Source of the DNA: Actinomycetes bacterium | Lineage (GTDB): Bacteria > Actinomycetota > Actinomycetes > Actinomycetales > Microbacteriaceae | NCBI GenBank assembly: GCA_023432005.1 | Contig: JAEYVF010000118.1 | Location: forward strand, 1 to 13,480 | DNA length: 13,480 bases | Direction: 5' to 3' | Part shown: one piece after another, positions 6,771 to 13,230 of the stretch | How the letters are laid out: each line of letters begins with the position of its first letter | How positions within the stretch are numbered: the stretch's first letter is position 1 | The notes under the pieces: model-generated | What the model saw: the letters and a program-made list of their open reading frames with translations, nothing else | What the model was told of the DNA's origin: nothing | Database searches by the model: none | Position numbers and translations under genes: made by a program

Positions 6771-7522
6771 GCGTTCGCTCCGTCGTAGGTCTTGCTGCCG
6801 GTGATGTAGCCCACGACGTCGTCGCTCGTGGTCTGGCCCGTCGGGATGGAGGCCACCATGGTGCCGAGGTAGAGCACGTTGATGTAGTCGGCCACCTTGA
6901 AGACGTCCTGCAGGTTGTGGCTGATGATGATGACCGCGACGCCCTGGTCGGCGAGACGGCGCACGAGGTTGAGCACCTGCTCGGTCTGGGCGACGCCGAG
7001 CGCTGCGGTCGGCTCGTCGAGGATCACGAGCTTGGCCTTCTTGAGCACCGAGCGCGCGATCGCGACCGTCTGGCGCTGGCCTCCCGAGAGGGATGAGACC
7101 TTCTGCCGCACGGACTTCACGGTGCGCACGGAGAGGGAGCGCAGGGTCTCGCTGGCCTCGCGCTCCATCTGGCCCTCGTCGAAGACGCCGCCGATGGTCT
7201 CCTCGCGGCCGAGGAACATGTTCTGGACGATGTCGAGGTTGTCGCACAGCGCGAGGTCCTGGTAGACGACCTCGATGCCGAGAGCGGATGCGTCGCGCGG
7301 CGAGTGCAGGTGCACCTCCTCGCCCTCGAAGCGGACGACGCCGCCGTCGTAGGGCTGAACGCCTGCGAGGCCCTTGATGAGCGTCGACTTGCCGGCGCCG
7401 TTGTCGCCGACGAGCGCGGTGACCTTGCCCGGGTACGCCTTCAGGTTGACGCCCTTGAGCACACTGACCGGGCCGAAGCTCTTCACGACGTCGGTGAGCT
7501 CGATGAGGGGTGTGTCGGCCAT
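6767..7522 (-). CDS. Sugar ABC transporter ATP-binding protein, single-domain (XylG/FrcA-like)
   Basis: This 251-residue cytoplasmic ATPase energises the sugar importer. All nucleotide-binding motifs are present: Walker A GDNGAGKST (39-47), Q-loop at Gln88 (VVYQD), signature LSGGQRQ (145-151), Walker B LVILDEP (165-171) and switch His202 (IISHNLQ). The GDNGAGKSTLIKGLAG and YQDLALCDNLDIVQNMFLGRE segments are typical of the monosaccharide (CUT2) class. Unlike RbsA or E. coli XylG (about 500 residues, two ABC modules), it has a single module and probably works as a homodimer, as in FrcA-type systems. The Shine-Dalgarno AAAGGAGG lies about 8 nt before ATG 7522, immediately followed by a GGGGCCCC palindrome. 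The gene overlaps the permease by 4 nt. Confidence 0.92.
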   Translation of the reverse strand: MADTPLIELTDVVKSFGPVSVLKGVNLKAYPGKVTALVGDNGAGKSTLIKGLAGVQPYDGGVVRFEGEEVHLHSPRDASALGIEVVYQDLALCDNLDIVQNMFLGREETIGGVFDEGQMEREASETLRSLSVRTVKSVRQKVSSLSGGQRQTVAIARSVLKKAKLVILDEPTAALGVAQTEQVLNLVRRLADQGVAVIIISHNLQDVFKVADYINVLYLGTMVASIPTGQTTSDDVVGYITGSKTYDGANA

Positions 7523-7598
7523 GGGGGCCCCTCCTTTCTGGGACGTCTGCGTCCCGTGAGTGTGATGTTCCCACTCGAGAGCGGGTTCTGCCGTAGGA

Positions 7599-7640
7599 AG
7601 GGGCCCCGCGCCGTGGAATTCCTCCCGACGCGGGGCCCCT
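7599..7640 (-). terminator. GC-rich hairpin between binding-protein and ATPase genes (partial terminator / mRNA stabiliser)
   Basis: Two perfect 12-nt complementary arms, AGGGGCCCCGCG (7599-7610) and CGCGGGGCCCCT (7629-7640), flank an 18-nt loop. The hairpin begins 11 nt after the binding-protein stop codon on the minus strand. No T-tract follows. In transporter operons such a structure often lets the binding protein be made in excess over the ATPase and permease, and I infer that role here. Confidence 0.6.
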
Positions 7641-7651
7641 CCTCGCAGGTG

Positions 7652-8713
7652 TTACTTGATGCCGAACTCCTCGCACTTGGCGGCGACATCACCGGTGCAG
7701 ATCTCCGACGCGCTGGCGTTGCCGTCGTCGATGACCTTCTGCACCTCGTTCGGTCCGACGAGCACCGGCGTGACGGCGATGTACGGGGTGCCGTCGTCGA
7801 GCTGCTTGTCGGCCGTCGGGGTCTCGCCGTTCAGGAGCGCGATCGCGAGGTCGGATGCGGCCTTGGCCTCGAGCTGGAACGGCTTGTAGACCGTGGCGGT
7901 CTGCTTGCCGAGGAGCACGTTCTGCAGACCGGCGACCGAGGCGTCCTGACCCGAGACCGGAACGGTGAGGCCGTTCTTGTCGAGGATCGAGATGACGCCG
8001 GCGGCGTTCGCGTCGTTGGCCGACCACACGGCGTCCACCTTGCCGCCGAGCGAGGTCAGCGCCTGCTCGAAGTTGGTGGCCGACTTCTCGGTGTCCCACA
8101 CGCCCGTGGGCTCGGCGGCCGGCTTGATGCCCGCGGCCTCCATCACGGAGACGGCGCCCTCGTGGAACATGGCGGCGTTGCCGTCGGACGGGTCGCCGCC
8201 CATGTACACGACGACAGCCGTGGCCGGGTCCTTGCCGGCGGCCTTGAGGCCGTCGACGACCGACTGGCCCTCGAGCTCGCCGACCTGCACGTTGTCGAAC
8301 GAGACGTAGTAGTCCGCGCCCTCGATGGGACGGTCGTAGGCGATGACCGGGATGCCCTCGGCCTTGGCCTTCTCGACGACGGCGACGCCGGCGCCCTGGT
8401 AGTCGACGACGAGCATGACGCCGCAGCCCTTCGAGAACTGCTGGTCGGCGATGGTCGCCATCTTGTCGGTGCTGCCCTGGGCGTTCTGGATGTCGGCCTC
8501 GAAGCCGGCGTCCTTGAACGCCTTGTCGAGGGCCGGGCGGTCGCCGTTCTCCCAGCGGTCGGACGACTCGGTGTCGGGCAGGATGACGCAGGCGCGGGTG
8601 GAGGCGGTGCCGCCGCCTCCGCCTCCGCCGCCGTTGTCGGTGGCACAGCCGGTCAGAACCAGCGCGGAGGCGCCGGCGAGTGCGGCGATCGAAATCAGCG
8701 ATGACTTCTTCAC
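7652..8713 (-). CDS. Sugar ABC transporter substrate-binding lipoprotein (XylF-like)
   Basis: This 353-residue extracellular lipoprotein captures the sugar for the importer. It has a lipoprotein signal peptide: KKSS, a hydrophobic core ISIAALAGASALV, then lipobox LTGC with Cys23 as the lipidation site, followed by a Gly-rich linker. The mature part is a type I periplasmic-binding fold (Peripla_BP_4). ILPDTESSDRWENGD, QGSTDKMATIADQQFSKG, VIAYDRPIEGADYYVSFDN and VGELEGQSVVDGL strongly resemble XylF and related aldose-binding proteins. GTG 8713 is chosen because a ribosome-binding GGGAG sits about 5 nt upstream and the signal peptide starts there. An in-frame extension to 8806 would add 31 residues without signal-peptide character. 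It is the first gene of the transporter operon. The exact sugar is uncertain. Confidence 0.92.
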   Translation of the reverse strand: MKKSSLISIAALAGASALVLTGCATDNGGGGGGGGTASTRACVILPDTESSDRWENGDRPALDKAFKDAGFEADIQNAQGSTDKMATIADQQFSKGCGVMLVVDYQGAGVAVVEKAKAEGIPVIAYDRPIEGADYYVSFDNVQVGELEGQSVVDGLKAAGKDPATAVVVYMGGDPSDGNAAMFHEGAVSVMEAAGIKPAAEPTGVWDTEKSATNFEQALTSLGGKVDAVWSANDANAAGVISILDKNGLTVPVSGQDASVAGLQNVLLGKQTATVYKPFQLEAKAASDLAIALLNGETPTADKQLDDGTPYIAVTPVLVGPNEVQKVIDDGNASASEICTGDVAAKCEEFGIK

Positions 8714-8781
8714 GTCACTCCCTTTCTCATGGGGTTGAGGGGGAACTTCCTCGAAGTACCACTCTCGGCATTGAACAGTGG

Positions 8782-8799
8782 CAGTGCGATTGTGCACTG
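8782..8799. promoter_or_regulatory. Inverted repeat CAGTGC-N6-GCACTG downstream of the transporter promoter
   Basis: A perfect 6-bp inverted repeat with a 6-bp spacer lies just downstream of the predicted transcription start of the sugar transporter operon. A further CAGTG direct copy is at 8776-8780. It may be an operator or a short leader-RNA hairpin. No cognate regulator gene is adjacent. Confidence 0.35.
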
Positions 8800-8800
8800 A

Positions 8801-8854
8801 CTTCAAGAGTTGAAGATACCCGCCGGGCAGAGAAATCGGTAACTATTCGGTAAC
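8801..8854 (-). promoter_or_regulatory. Probable promoter of the sugar transporter operon with overlapping inverted repeat
   Basis: On the minus strand, a -35-like TTACCG (8842-8837) and a -10-like TATCTT (8818-8813) are separated by 18 nt. The perfect inverted repeat CTTCAA-GAG-TTGAAG (8801-8815) overlaps the -10 and the expected start site, the position expected for a repressor. The -35 lies within a direct repeat TCGGTAAC-TAT-TCGGTAAC (8836-8854) with an 11-bp period, suitable for an activator binding one face of the helix. Hexamer matches are moderate. Confidence 0.45.
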
Positions 8855-8930
8855 AGGCCCGGATCCCCTTGCCGATGACGGCACCGCGCGGCTCATGCTC
8901 GCGCGTGCATTCACTTCACGATGTGAACGC

Positions 8931-9728
8931 TTAGGCGGTGAGGGACGCCAGCACCTCGTCGTGCAGCGCGCCATTGGTCGCGATGACGCTCAGCTCGTCG
9001 AGGGCGGAGCCGCCCGACGCCGTCGACACGCGACCGCCCGCCTCGACGATGATCGGCACGAGCGCGGCGACATCCCACGGCTTCACGTCGAACTCGCCCG
9101 CGATGTCGATCGCGCCCTCCGCGAGCAGCATGTACGACCACAGATCGCCGAAAGCCCGCGTGCGCCCCACCCGCCGGGAGAGCGCGATCAGGTGGTCGAG
9201 GTGGCCGTACTGGTCCCACGTCTGCAGGTTGTTGTAGCTGAGGGTCGCATCCGCGAGGTCGTCGACGGCGCTCACCCGGATGCGCTGGGGCTCGCCCCCG
9301 TGGTGCTGGAGCCACGCTCCGAGACCCGTGGCGCCCCACCAGCGGCGCTCGAGGGCGGGCGCGCTCACCACGCCGACCACCGGCACGCCGTCGACCGCGA
9401 GCGCGATGAGGGCGCCCCAGATCGGCACCCCGCGCGCGAAGTTGCTCGTGCCGTCGATGGGGTCGACGATCCACTGCCTCCGCGAGTCCCCTGTCGTCCC
9501 GAACTCCTCGCCGAGGATCCCGTCGTGCGGGCGGGCGTTCGCGAGGTGCGCGCGGATCATGCCCTCCACCCGCGTGTCGGCGTCCGTGACGATCGACTTG
9601 TCGGCCTTCGTCTGGATGCCGAGGTCCTGCGATCGATAGCGATCCATCGCGATGAGGTCGGCCTCGGCGGCGAGGGTCAGCGCGACCGCGAGGTCGTCGG
9701 CGACGGTGTAGTCGGGGGAGTCGCTCAC
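8931..9728 (-). CDS. hisN: Histidinol-phosphatase HisN (inositol monophosphatase family)
   Basis: This 265-residue metal-dependent phosphatase removes phosphate from L-histidinol phosphate, the penultimate part of histidine synthesis in actinobacteria, which lack the HisB-type enzyme. It carries the IMPase motifs: ILGEEFG (71-77), the metal site DPIDGTSNF (89-97) and WDVAAL with Asp219. GVISAPAL-like sequence (GVVSAPALERRWWGA) and FGDLWSYMLLAEGAIDIA closely resemble Corynebacterium HisN. The start is GTG 9728, overlapping the rsgA stop by 4 nt (GTGA), so translation is coupled. Position in the aroA-rsgA-hisN unit is the actinobacterial arrangement, which strengthens HisN over a generic inositol phosphatase. 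The length is normal. Confidence 0.92.
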   Translation of the reverse strand: MSDSPDYTVADDLAVALTLAAEADLIAMDRYRSQDLGIQTKADKSIVTDADTRVEGMIRAHLANARPHDGILGEEFGTTGDSRRQWIVDPIDGTSNFARGVPIWGALIALAVDGVPVVGVVSAPALERRWWGATGLGAWLQHHGGEPQRIRVSAVDDLADATLSYNNLQTWDQYGHLDHLIALSRRVGRTRAFGDLWSYMLLAEGAIDIAGEFDVKPWDVAALVPIIVEAGGRVSTASGGSALDELSVIATNGALHDEVLASLTA

Positions 9729-10762
9729 CCGTCGAGCCTAGCGAGCGACGCCAGCAGGCGCCTCAGGGAGTCGACGCGGGCGGGGTCGAGCTCGCCGCGC
9801 TCGACCGCCTCGTCGAGCGCGCAGTCGGGGGCATCGACGAGGTGGGTGCAGCCCCGCGGGCAGTCCTCGGCGACGGCCGCGAGATCCGGGAAGCCGCGCA
9901 GGATGTTGCCGGGGTCCACGTGGCCGAGGCCGAAGGAGCGCACGCCCGGGGTGTCGATGATCCAGCCGCCGGTGGGCACGCGCAGCGACACCGTCGACGA
10001 CGAGGTGTGCCGCCCGCGGCCCGTCACGGCGTTGACGACGCCCGTCGCGCGGTCGGTGCCCGGCACGAGCTCGTTGACGAGCGTCGACTTGCCGACCCCC
10101 GAATGACCCACCGCCACCGTCGTGTGCCCCGCGAGCAGCGGTGTGAGCTCGTCGACGGGCCACGCTCCCTGGGCGCTGCGCACGACAGGGATGTCGAGGC
10201 CCGCGAAGCTCGCGAGGAACGGCTCGGGATCCGCGAGGTCGGTCTTGGTGACGACCATGAGCGGCTGGATGCCGGCGTCGTAGGCCGCGACGAGGTAGCG
10301 ATCCACGAGCCGCGGACGGGGCTCGGGGTTGGCGGCGGCGACGACGATCATGAGCTGATCGGCGTTCGCGACGATCACGCGCTCGACCGCGTCGGTGTCG
10401 TCGGCGCTGCGGCGCAGCAGCGTCGTGCGGGGGCGGATGCGCACGATCCGCGCGAGCGTGCCGGGATCGCCGGATGCGTCGCCCACGAGGTCGACGCGGT
10501 CGTTCGTGACGATCGCCTGGTCGCGGAGCTCACGCGCTCGCGTGGCGGTCGCCGTGTGCTCGGTGGGGGAGTCGGCGTCGACGAGCACCGTGTAGCGTCC
10601 GCGGTCGACCGAGAGCACCCGGCCCTCGACGGCATCCGAGTGGCTCGGACGCACCTTCGTGCGGGGTCGGTTGCCCTTCGGGTTCGGGCGGACGCGCACG
10701 TCCGACTCGTCCCACGCGTCGAACCCGTCCGGCTCGTCGTCGTCGCCGTCCAGCCAGCTCAC
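9725..10762 (-). CDS. rsgA: Ribosome small subunit-dependent GTPase RsgA
   Basis: This 345-residue circularly permuted GTPase assists late 30S subunit maturation. An acidic N-terminal stretch precedes an OB-fold (EGRVLSVDRGRYTVLVDAD, about 46-64). The permuted motif order is visible: G4 TKTD (172-175), then G1 GHSGVGKST (219-227), switch RHTS (251-254) and G3 DTPG (270-273). The C-terminal zinc site is Cys301, Cys305, His307 and Cys314. Start GTG 10762 lies 10 nt after the aroA stop, with GAGG overlapping that stop as the ribosome-binding site. Its length is typical for actinobacteria. Grouping with aroA and hisN is a conserved order rather than a functional link. Confidence 0.95.
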   Translation of the reverse strand: MSWLDGDDDEPDGFDAWDESDVRVRPNPKGNRPRTKVRPSHSDAVEGRVLSVDRGRYTVLVDADSPTEHTATATRARELRDQAIVTNDRVDLVGDASGDPGTLARIVRIRPRTTLLRRSADDTDAVERVIVANADQLMIVVAAANPEPRPRLVDRYLVAAYDAGIQPLMVVTKTDLADPEPFLASFAGLDIPVVRSAQGAWPVDELTPLLAGHTTVAVGHSGVGKSTLVNELVPGTDRATGVVNAVTGRGRHTSSSTVSLRVPTGGWIIDTPGVRSFGLGHVDPGNILRGFPDLAAVAEDCPRGCTHLVDAPDCALDEAVERGELDPARVDSLRRLLASLARLDG

Positions 10763-10772
10763 CGGGCACGCC

Positions 10773-12218
10773 TCACAGGGCCAGGCTCTCCCAGCGCGTG
10801 GCCCCCGGCTCGCGGCCGAGCATGCGCACCCACAGCTCCGGGAACTCGGGCAGCGTCTTCGCGGTCGTCGCGATGTCGTCGACCGTCACGCCCGGCACGA
10901 CGAGGCCCGCGAGGGCGCCCGAGGTCGCCATGCGGTGGTCGGCGTAGGCCTCCCATGCGGCGCCGTGCAGCGGTCGCGGGTGCAGCTCCAGGCCGTCCTC
11001 GTGCTCGACGACCTCGCCGCCCAGTCGACCGATGTCGGTCGCGAGCGCCGCGAGGCGGTCGGTCTCGTGGCCCCGCAAGTGGCCGATGCCCGTGATGGTG
11101 CTCGGGCCGTCGGCGAAGGCGAGAAGCGTCGCGATCGTCGGCGCGAGCTCGCCGCCGAGCGCGAGATCGAGGTCGATCGCCCGTACGGGGGAGCCGCCGC
11201 GCACGCCCGCGCCGCCGTCGACCGTCACGGCGTCGCCCTCCCGGGTGATCGTGGCGCCGAGCTGCGGCAGGATGCGCAGGAACTCGTCGCCGACCTGGGT
11301 CGTGGTCTCGGGCCACCCGCCGATCGTCACCGTGCCGCCCGCGAGCAGTGCAGCGCCCAAGAAAGGGCCCGCGTTCGACAGATCCGGCTCGATCGTGACG
11401 TCGACCGCGCGGATGGGCTGGGGCGCCACGACCCATACGCCCGGCTCCGGCTCCTCCACGGTCACTCCGCGCGCCGTCAGGCACTCGATCGTCATACGGA
11501 TGTGCGGCATGCTCGGCAGGCGCTCGCCCGTGTGCCGCAGCACGAGCCCGTCCGCGAAGCGGGGCGCCGCGAGCAGCAGCCCCGACACGAACTGGCTCGA
11601 CGCCGACGCGTCGATCGCGAGCTCGCCACCGCGCACGCCGCCCGCTCCGTGCACCGTGAACGGCATCGCGCCGCGTCCGTCGTCGTTGACCTCGACGCCG
11701 AGGCCCCGGAGCGCGTCGATCGTCGTGCGCATGGGGCGCTTGCGTGCGTACGGGTCGCCGTCGACGTTCGTGGGCCCGAGCGCGAGCGCCGCGACGATCG
11801 GCAGGAAGCGCATCACGGTTCCCGCGAGACCTCCGTCGATCGTGCCGCCGAGCAGCTCGCCCGGGCGGACGTGCAGGTCCGGACCGAACTCGCCGTCGCC
11901 CGGCACCTCCTCGATGCCCACGCCGAGGCCGCGCAGACCCTCGATCATGAGGGCGGTGTCGCGCGAGTGCAGCGGCCGACGGATCGTCGACGGGCCGTCG
12001 GCGAGGGCTGCCAGCACGAGCTCGCGGTTCGTCAGGCTCTTCGAGCCCGGCAGCGTCAGGCGCGCCGACAGAGGCCCCTCCGCGACCGGGGCCGCCCACG
12101 GGCCGGCCGGCGCATCCTGCACCTGCGCGACGCCGTACAGCGTCGCCGGCAGCTCCTCCTTGCCCGGGATCTGGAGGTGGAGCTCCTCGCTACGACCGGA
12201 ATATCCAAGAACGCCCAT
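10773..12218 (-). CDS. aroA: 3-Phosphoshikimate 1-carboxyvinyltransferase AroA (EPSP synthase)
   Basis: This 481-residue cytoplasmic enzyme transfers enolpyruvyl from PEP to shikimate 3-phosphate in the shikimate pathway. Substrate-binding segments are LPGSKSLTNRELVLAAL (from residue 56), GLAGTVMRFLP (130-140, the actinobacterial variant of the GNAGTAMR loop), RGHETDRLAAL (382-392) and ADHRMATSGAL (426-436). Two inverse alpha-beta domains of normal length are complete. I chose ATG 12218 because a -10-like TACCCT (12233-12228) ends 9 nt upstream with no Shine-Dalgarno, suggesting a leaderless transcript. The first about 40 residues are not conserved core, so a later start remains possible. The frame is open up to 12401, but that extension would run through the divergent sigR start region and looks non-coding. 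Confidence 0.94.
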   Translation of the reverse strand: MGVLGYSGRSEELHLQIPGKEELPATLYGVAQVQDAPAGPWAAPVAEGPLSARLTLPGSKSLTNRELVLAALADGPSTIRRPLHSRDTALMIEGLRGLGVGIEEVPGDGEFGPDLHVRPGELLGGTIDGGLAGTVMRFLPIVAALALGPTNVDGDPYARKRPMRTTIDALRGLGVEVNDDGRGAMPFTVHGAGGVRGGELAIDASASSQFVSGLLLAAPRFADGLVLRHTGERLPSMPHIRMTIECLTARGVTVEEPEPGVWVVAPQPIRAVDVTIEPDLSNAGPFLGAALLAGGTVTIGGWPETTTQVGDEFLRILPQLGATITREGDAVTVDGGAGVRGGSPVRAIDLDLALGGELAPTIATLLAFADGPSTITGIGHLRGHETDRLAALATDIGRLGGEVVEHEDGLELHPRPLHGAAWEAYADHRMATSGALAGLVVPGVTVDDIATTAKTLPEFPELWVRMLGREPGATRWESLAL

Positions 12219-12223
12219 CGGTT
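12198..12223 (+). promoter_or_regulatory. SigR-type promoter (GGAAT-N18-GTT) for sigR-rsrA
   Basis: GGAAT (12198-12202) and GTT (12221-12223) are separated by exactly 18 nt, the consensus for Streptomyces SigR and mycobacterial SigH promoters. Transcription would begin near 12230 and run into the sigma factor gene, giving positive autoregulation as known for this family. The -35 element lies within aroA codons and the -10 element just upstream of the aroA start. Confidence 0.6.
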
Positions 12224-12227
12224 GACA

Positions 12228-12233
12228 AGGGTA
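12228..12233 (-). promoter_or_regulatory. -10-like box of aroA (leaderless type)
   Basis: TACCCT on the minus strand lies 9 nt upstream of the aroA ATG. No Shine-Dalgarno is present, so transcription may start at or within a few bases of the start codon. It sits 5 bp from the GTT of the opposing SigR-type promoter. No clear -35 is visible. Confidence 0.35.
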
Positions 12234-12310
12234 GTGCCCGAGAGGGCGGGAGGGAGCCGCGGTGCTCGTACTGGACGTGCCGACCGTCGGTCGCGTGGGA
12301 GTGCTCGGCA

Positions 12311-12316
12311 TAGACT
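12311..12316 (+). promoter_or_regulatory. -10-like box for a second, leaderless sigR transcript
   Basis: TAGACT fits the actinobacterial TANNNT pattern and ends 8 nt before the internal ATG at 12325, the spacing expected when transcription starts at the start codon. This ATG lacks a good Shine-Dalgarno. No clear -35 is seen, so this is a moderate call. Confidence 0.4.
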
Positions 12317-12324
12317 CGACGCCG

Positions 12325-12942
12325 ATGGCTGACAGCGAACGCCCCGAGCACACCCCCGACGAGCTGCGGAGGCTGTTCGCCGAGCAGGCGATCCCGTACA
12401 TGGACCAGCTCTACGCAGCCGCCATGCGCATGACCCGCAACCCCGCGGACGCGGGAGACCTCGTGCAGGAGACGTACACGAAGGCGTTCGGCGCATTCGG
12501 GGGCTTCGAGCAGGGCACCAACCTCAAGGCGTGGCTGTACCGCATCCTCACGAACACCTACATCAACAGCTATCGCAAGAACCAGCGCAGCCCCTATCAG
12601 GGCACGCTCGACGACCTCGAGGACTGGCAGCTGGGCTCGGCCGAGTCCCTCACCCAGGGTCGCACCACCCGGTCGGCCGAGGCCGAGGCGATCGACCACC
12701 TCCCCGACAGCGATGTCAAGGAGGCGCTGCAGTCGATCCCGGAGGACTTCCGGCTCGCCGTCTACCTCGCCGATGTCGAGGGCTTCTCCTACCAGGAGAT
12801 CGCCGACATCATGAAGACCCCCGTCGGCACCGTCATGAGCCGACTCCACCGCGGGCGCCGCATGCTGCGCGAGCGTCTCGCCGAATACGCCCGCGAGCGT
12901 GGCTACACGGTCGCGGACTCGTCCTCCGGGAGCACGAAATGA
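12325..12942 (+). CDS. sigR: ECF sigma factor SigR/SigH (thiol-oxidative stress)
   Basis: This 205-residue ECF sigma factor directs RNA polymerase to thiol-stress genes. Region 2 spans about residues 20-90, with ADAGDLVQETYTKAF and NLKAWLYRILTNTYIN. Region 4 spans about 137-185, with SIPEDFRLAVYLADVEGF, SYQEIADIMKTPVGTVMSRL and HRGRRMLRERL. These are hallmarks of the SigR/SigH group. Its last codons overlap the anti-sigma gene by 4 nt (ATGA). An in-frame GTG at 12262 with a strong Shine-Dalgarno (GGGAGGGAG, 12248-12256) would give a 226-residue form with 21 extra residues. Both starts may be used from different promoters. I list the shorter form because conserved sequence starts there. The gene is divergent from aroA, an order shared with other actinobacteria. 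Confidence 0.93.
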   Translation: MADSERPEHTPDELRRLFAEQAIPYMDQLYAAAMRMTRNPADAGDLVQETYTKAFGAFGGFEQGTNLKAWLYRILTNTYINSYRKNQRSPYQGTLDDLEDWQLGSAESLTQGRTTRSAEAEAIDHLPDSDVKEALQSIPEDFRLAVYLADVEGFSYQEIADIMKTPVGTVMSRLHRGRRMLRERLAEYARERGYTVADSSSGSTK

Positions 12943-13166
12943 CCGATTGCGGCTGCGACAAGGCGAAGGCCGAGCTCGAGGAGTTCCTGCACCGCGAGCT
13001 CTCAGATCAGGATCTGCAGGACGTCCAGGACCATCTCGACGGCTGCGAGGACTGCTCGACCGAGCACCTCGTGGGCCTCACGCTCATCCAGAAGGTGCAG
13101 CGCGCCTGCCAGGAGAAGGCACCCGAGGAGCTGCGCGCATCCATCCTCGCCGCGCTCGACTCCTAG
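12939..13166 (+). CDS. rsrA: Zinc-binding anti-sigma factor RsrA (mycothiol-system anti-SigR)
   Basis: This 75-residue protein should sequester SigR under reducing conditions and release it when its cysteines are oxidised. It has the ZAS-family signature His-x3-Cys-x2-Cys (His32, Cys36, Cys39 in HLDGCEDC). Additional cysteines at positions 4 and 6 and at 57 fit the zinc-ligand and disulphide cysteines of RsrA. No membrane segment is present, so it is cytoplasmic. The ATG at 12939 overlaps the sigR stop by 4 nt, which would keep the two proteins near equal amounts. The C-terminus is short after Cys57, but total length is only slightly below that of mycobacterial RshA and Streptomyces RsrA (about 100). 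It is followed by a terminator at 13185. Confidence 0.93.
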   Translation: MTDCGCDKAKAELEEFLHRELSDQDLQDVQDHLDGCEDCSTEHLVGLTLIQKVQRACQEKAPEELRASILAALDS

Positions 13167-13184
13167 TCGCCGCGCGGAGCAGAA

Positions 13185-13218
13185 GAAGAGCGCCGACCCC
13201 GAAGGGTCGGCGCTCTTC
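13185..13218. terminator. Bidirectional terminator hairpin between rsrA and kgd
   Basis: A perfect 15-bp stem (GAAGAGCGCCGACCC and its complement) encloses a 4-nt loop. It lies 18 bp past the rsrA stop and 12 bp past the kgd stop on the other strand. Read from the minus strand the loop is C(UUCG)G, an exceptionally stable tetraloop. T-tracts are weak on both sides. Confidence 0.75.
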
Positions 13219-13230
13219 CGCGTTCTCGGC

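Noticed and set aside
8581..8640. Run of CCGCCTCC-type repeats that resembles a microsatellite
   Set aside because: It encodes the Gly-rich linker after the lipoprotein cysteine, a normal feature of such proteins.
7304..8704. Long plus-strand open frame (466 codons) opposite the sugar-binding protein
   Set aside because: Antisense shadow of a clear lipoprotein gene; its composition (Val/Gly/Arg/Asp repeats) mirrors the complement of the real codons and shows no domain.
8714..8806. 31-residue upstream extension of the sugar-binding protein
   Set aside because: It would bury the lipoprotein signal peptide and the Shine-Dalgarno, and it enters the predicted operator region.
10659..12332. Plus-strand open frame (557 codons) opposite rsgA and aroA
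   Set aside because: It runs through two well-supported genes on the other strand and shows only Arg/His/Ala/Asp-rich sequence.
12219..12401. N-terminal extension of aroA to 12401
   Set aside because: The extra 61 residues overlap the divergent sigma-factor start and its promoters, are not aroA-like, and the ATG at 12218 has its own -10-like box.
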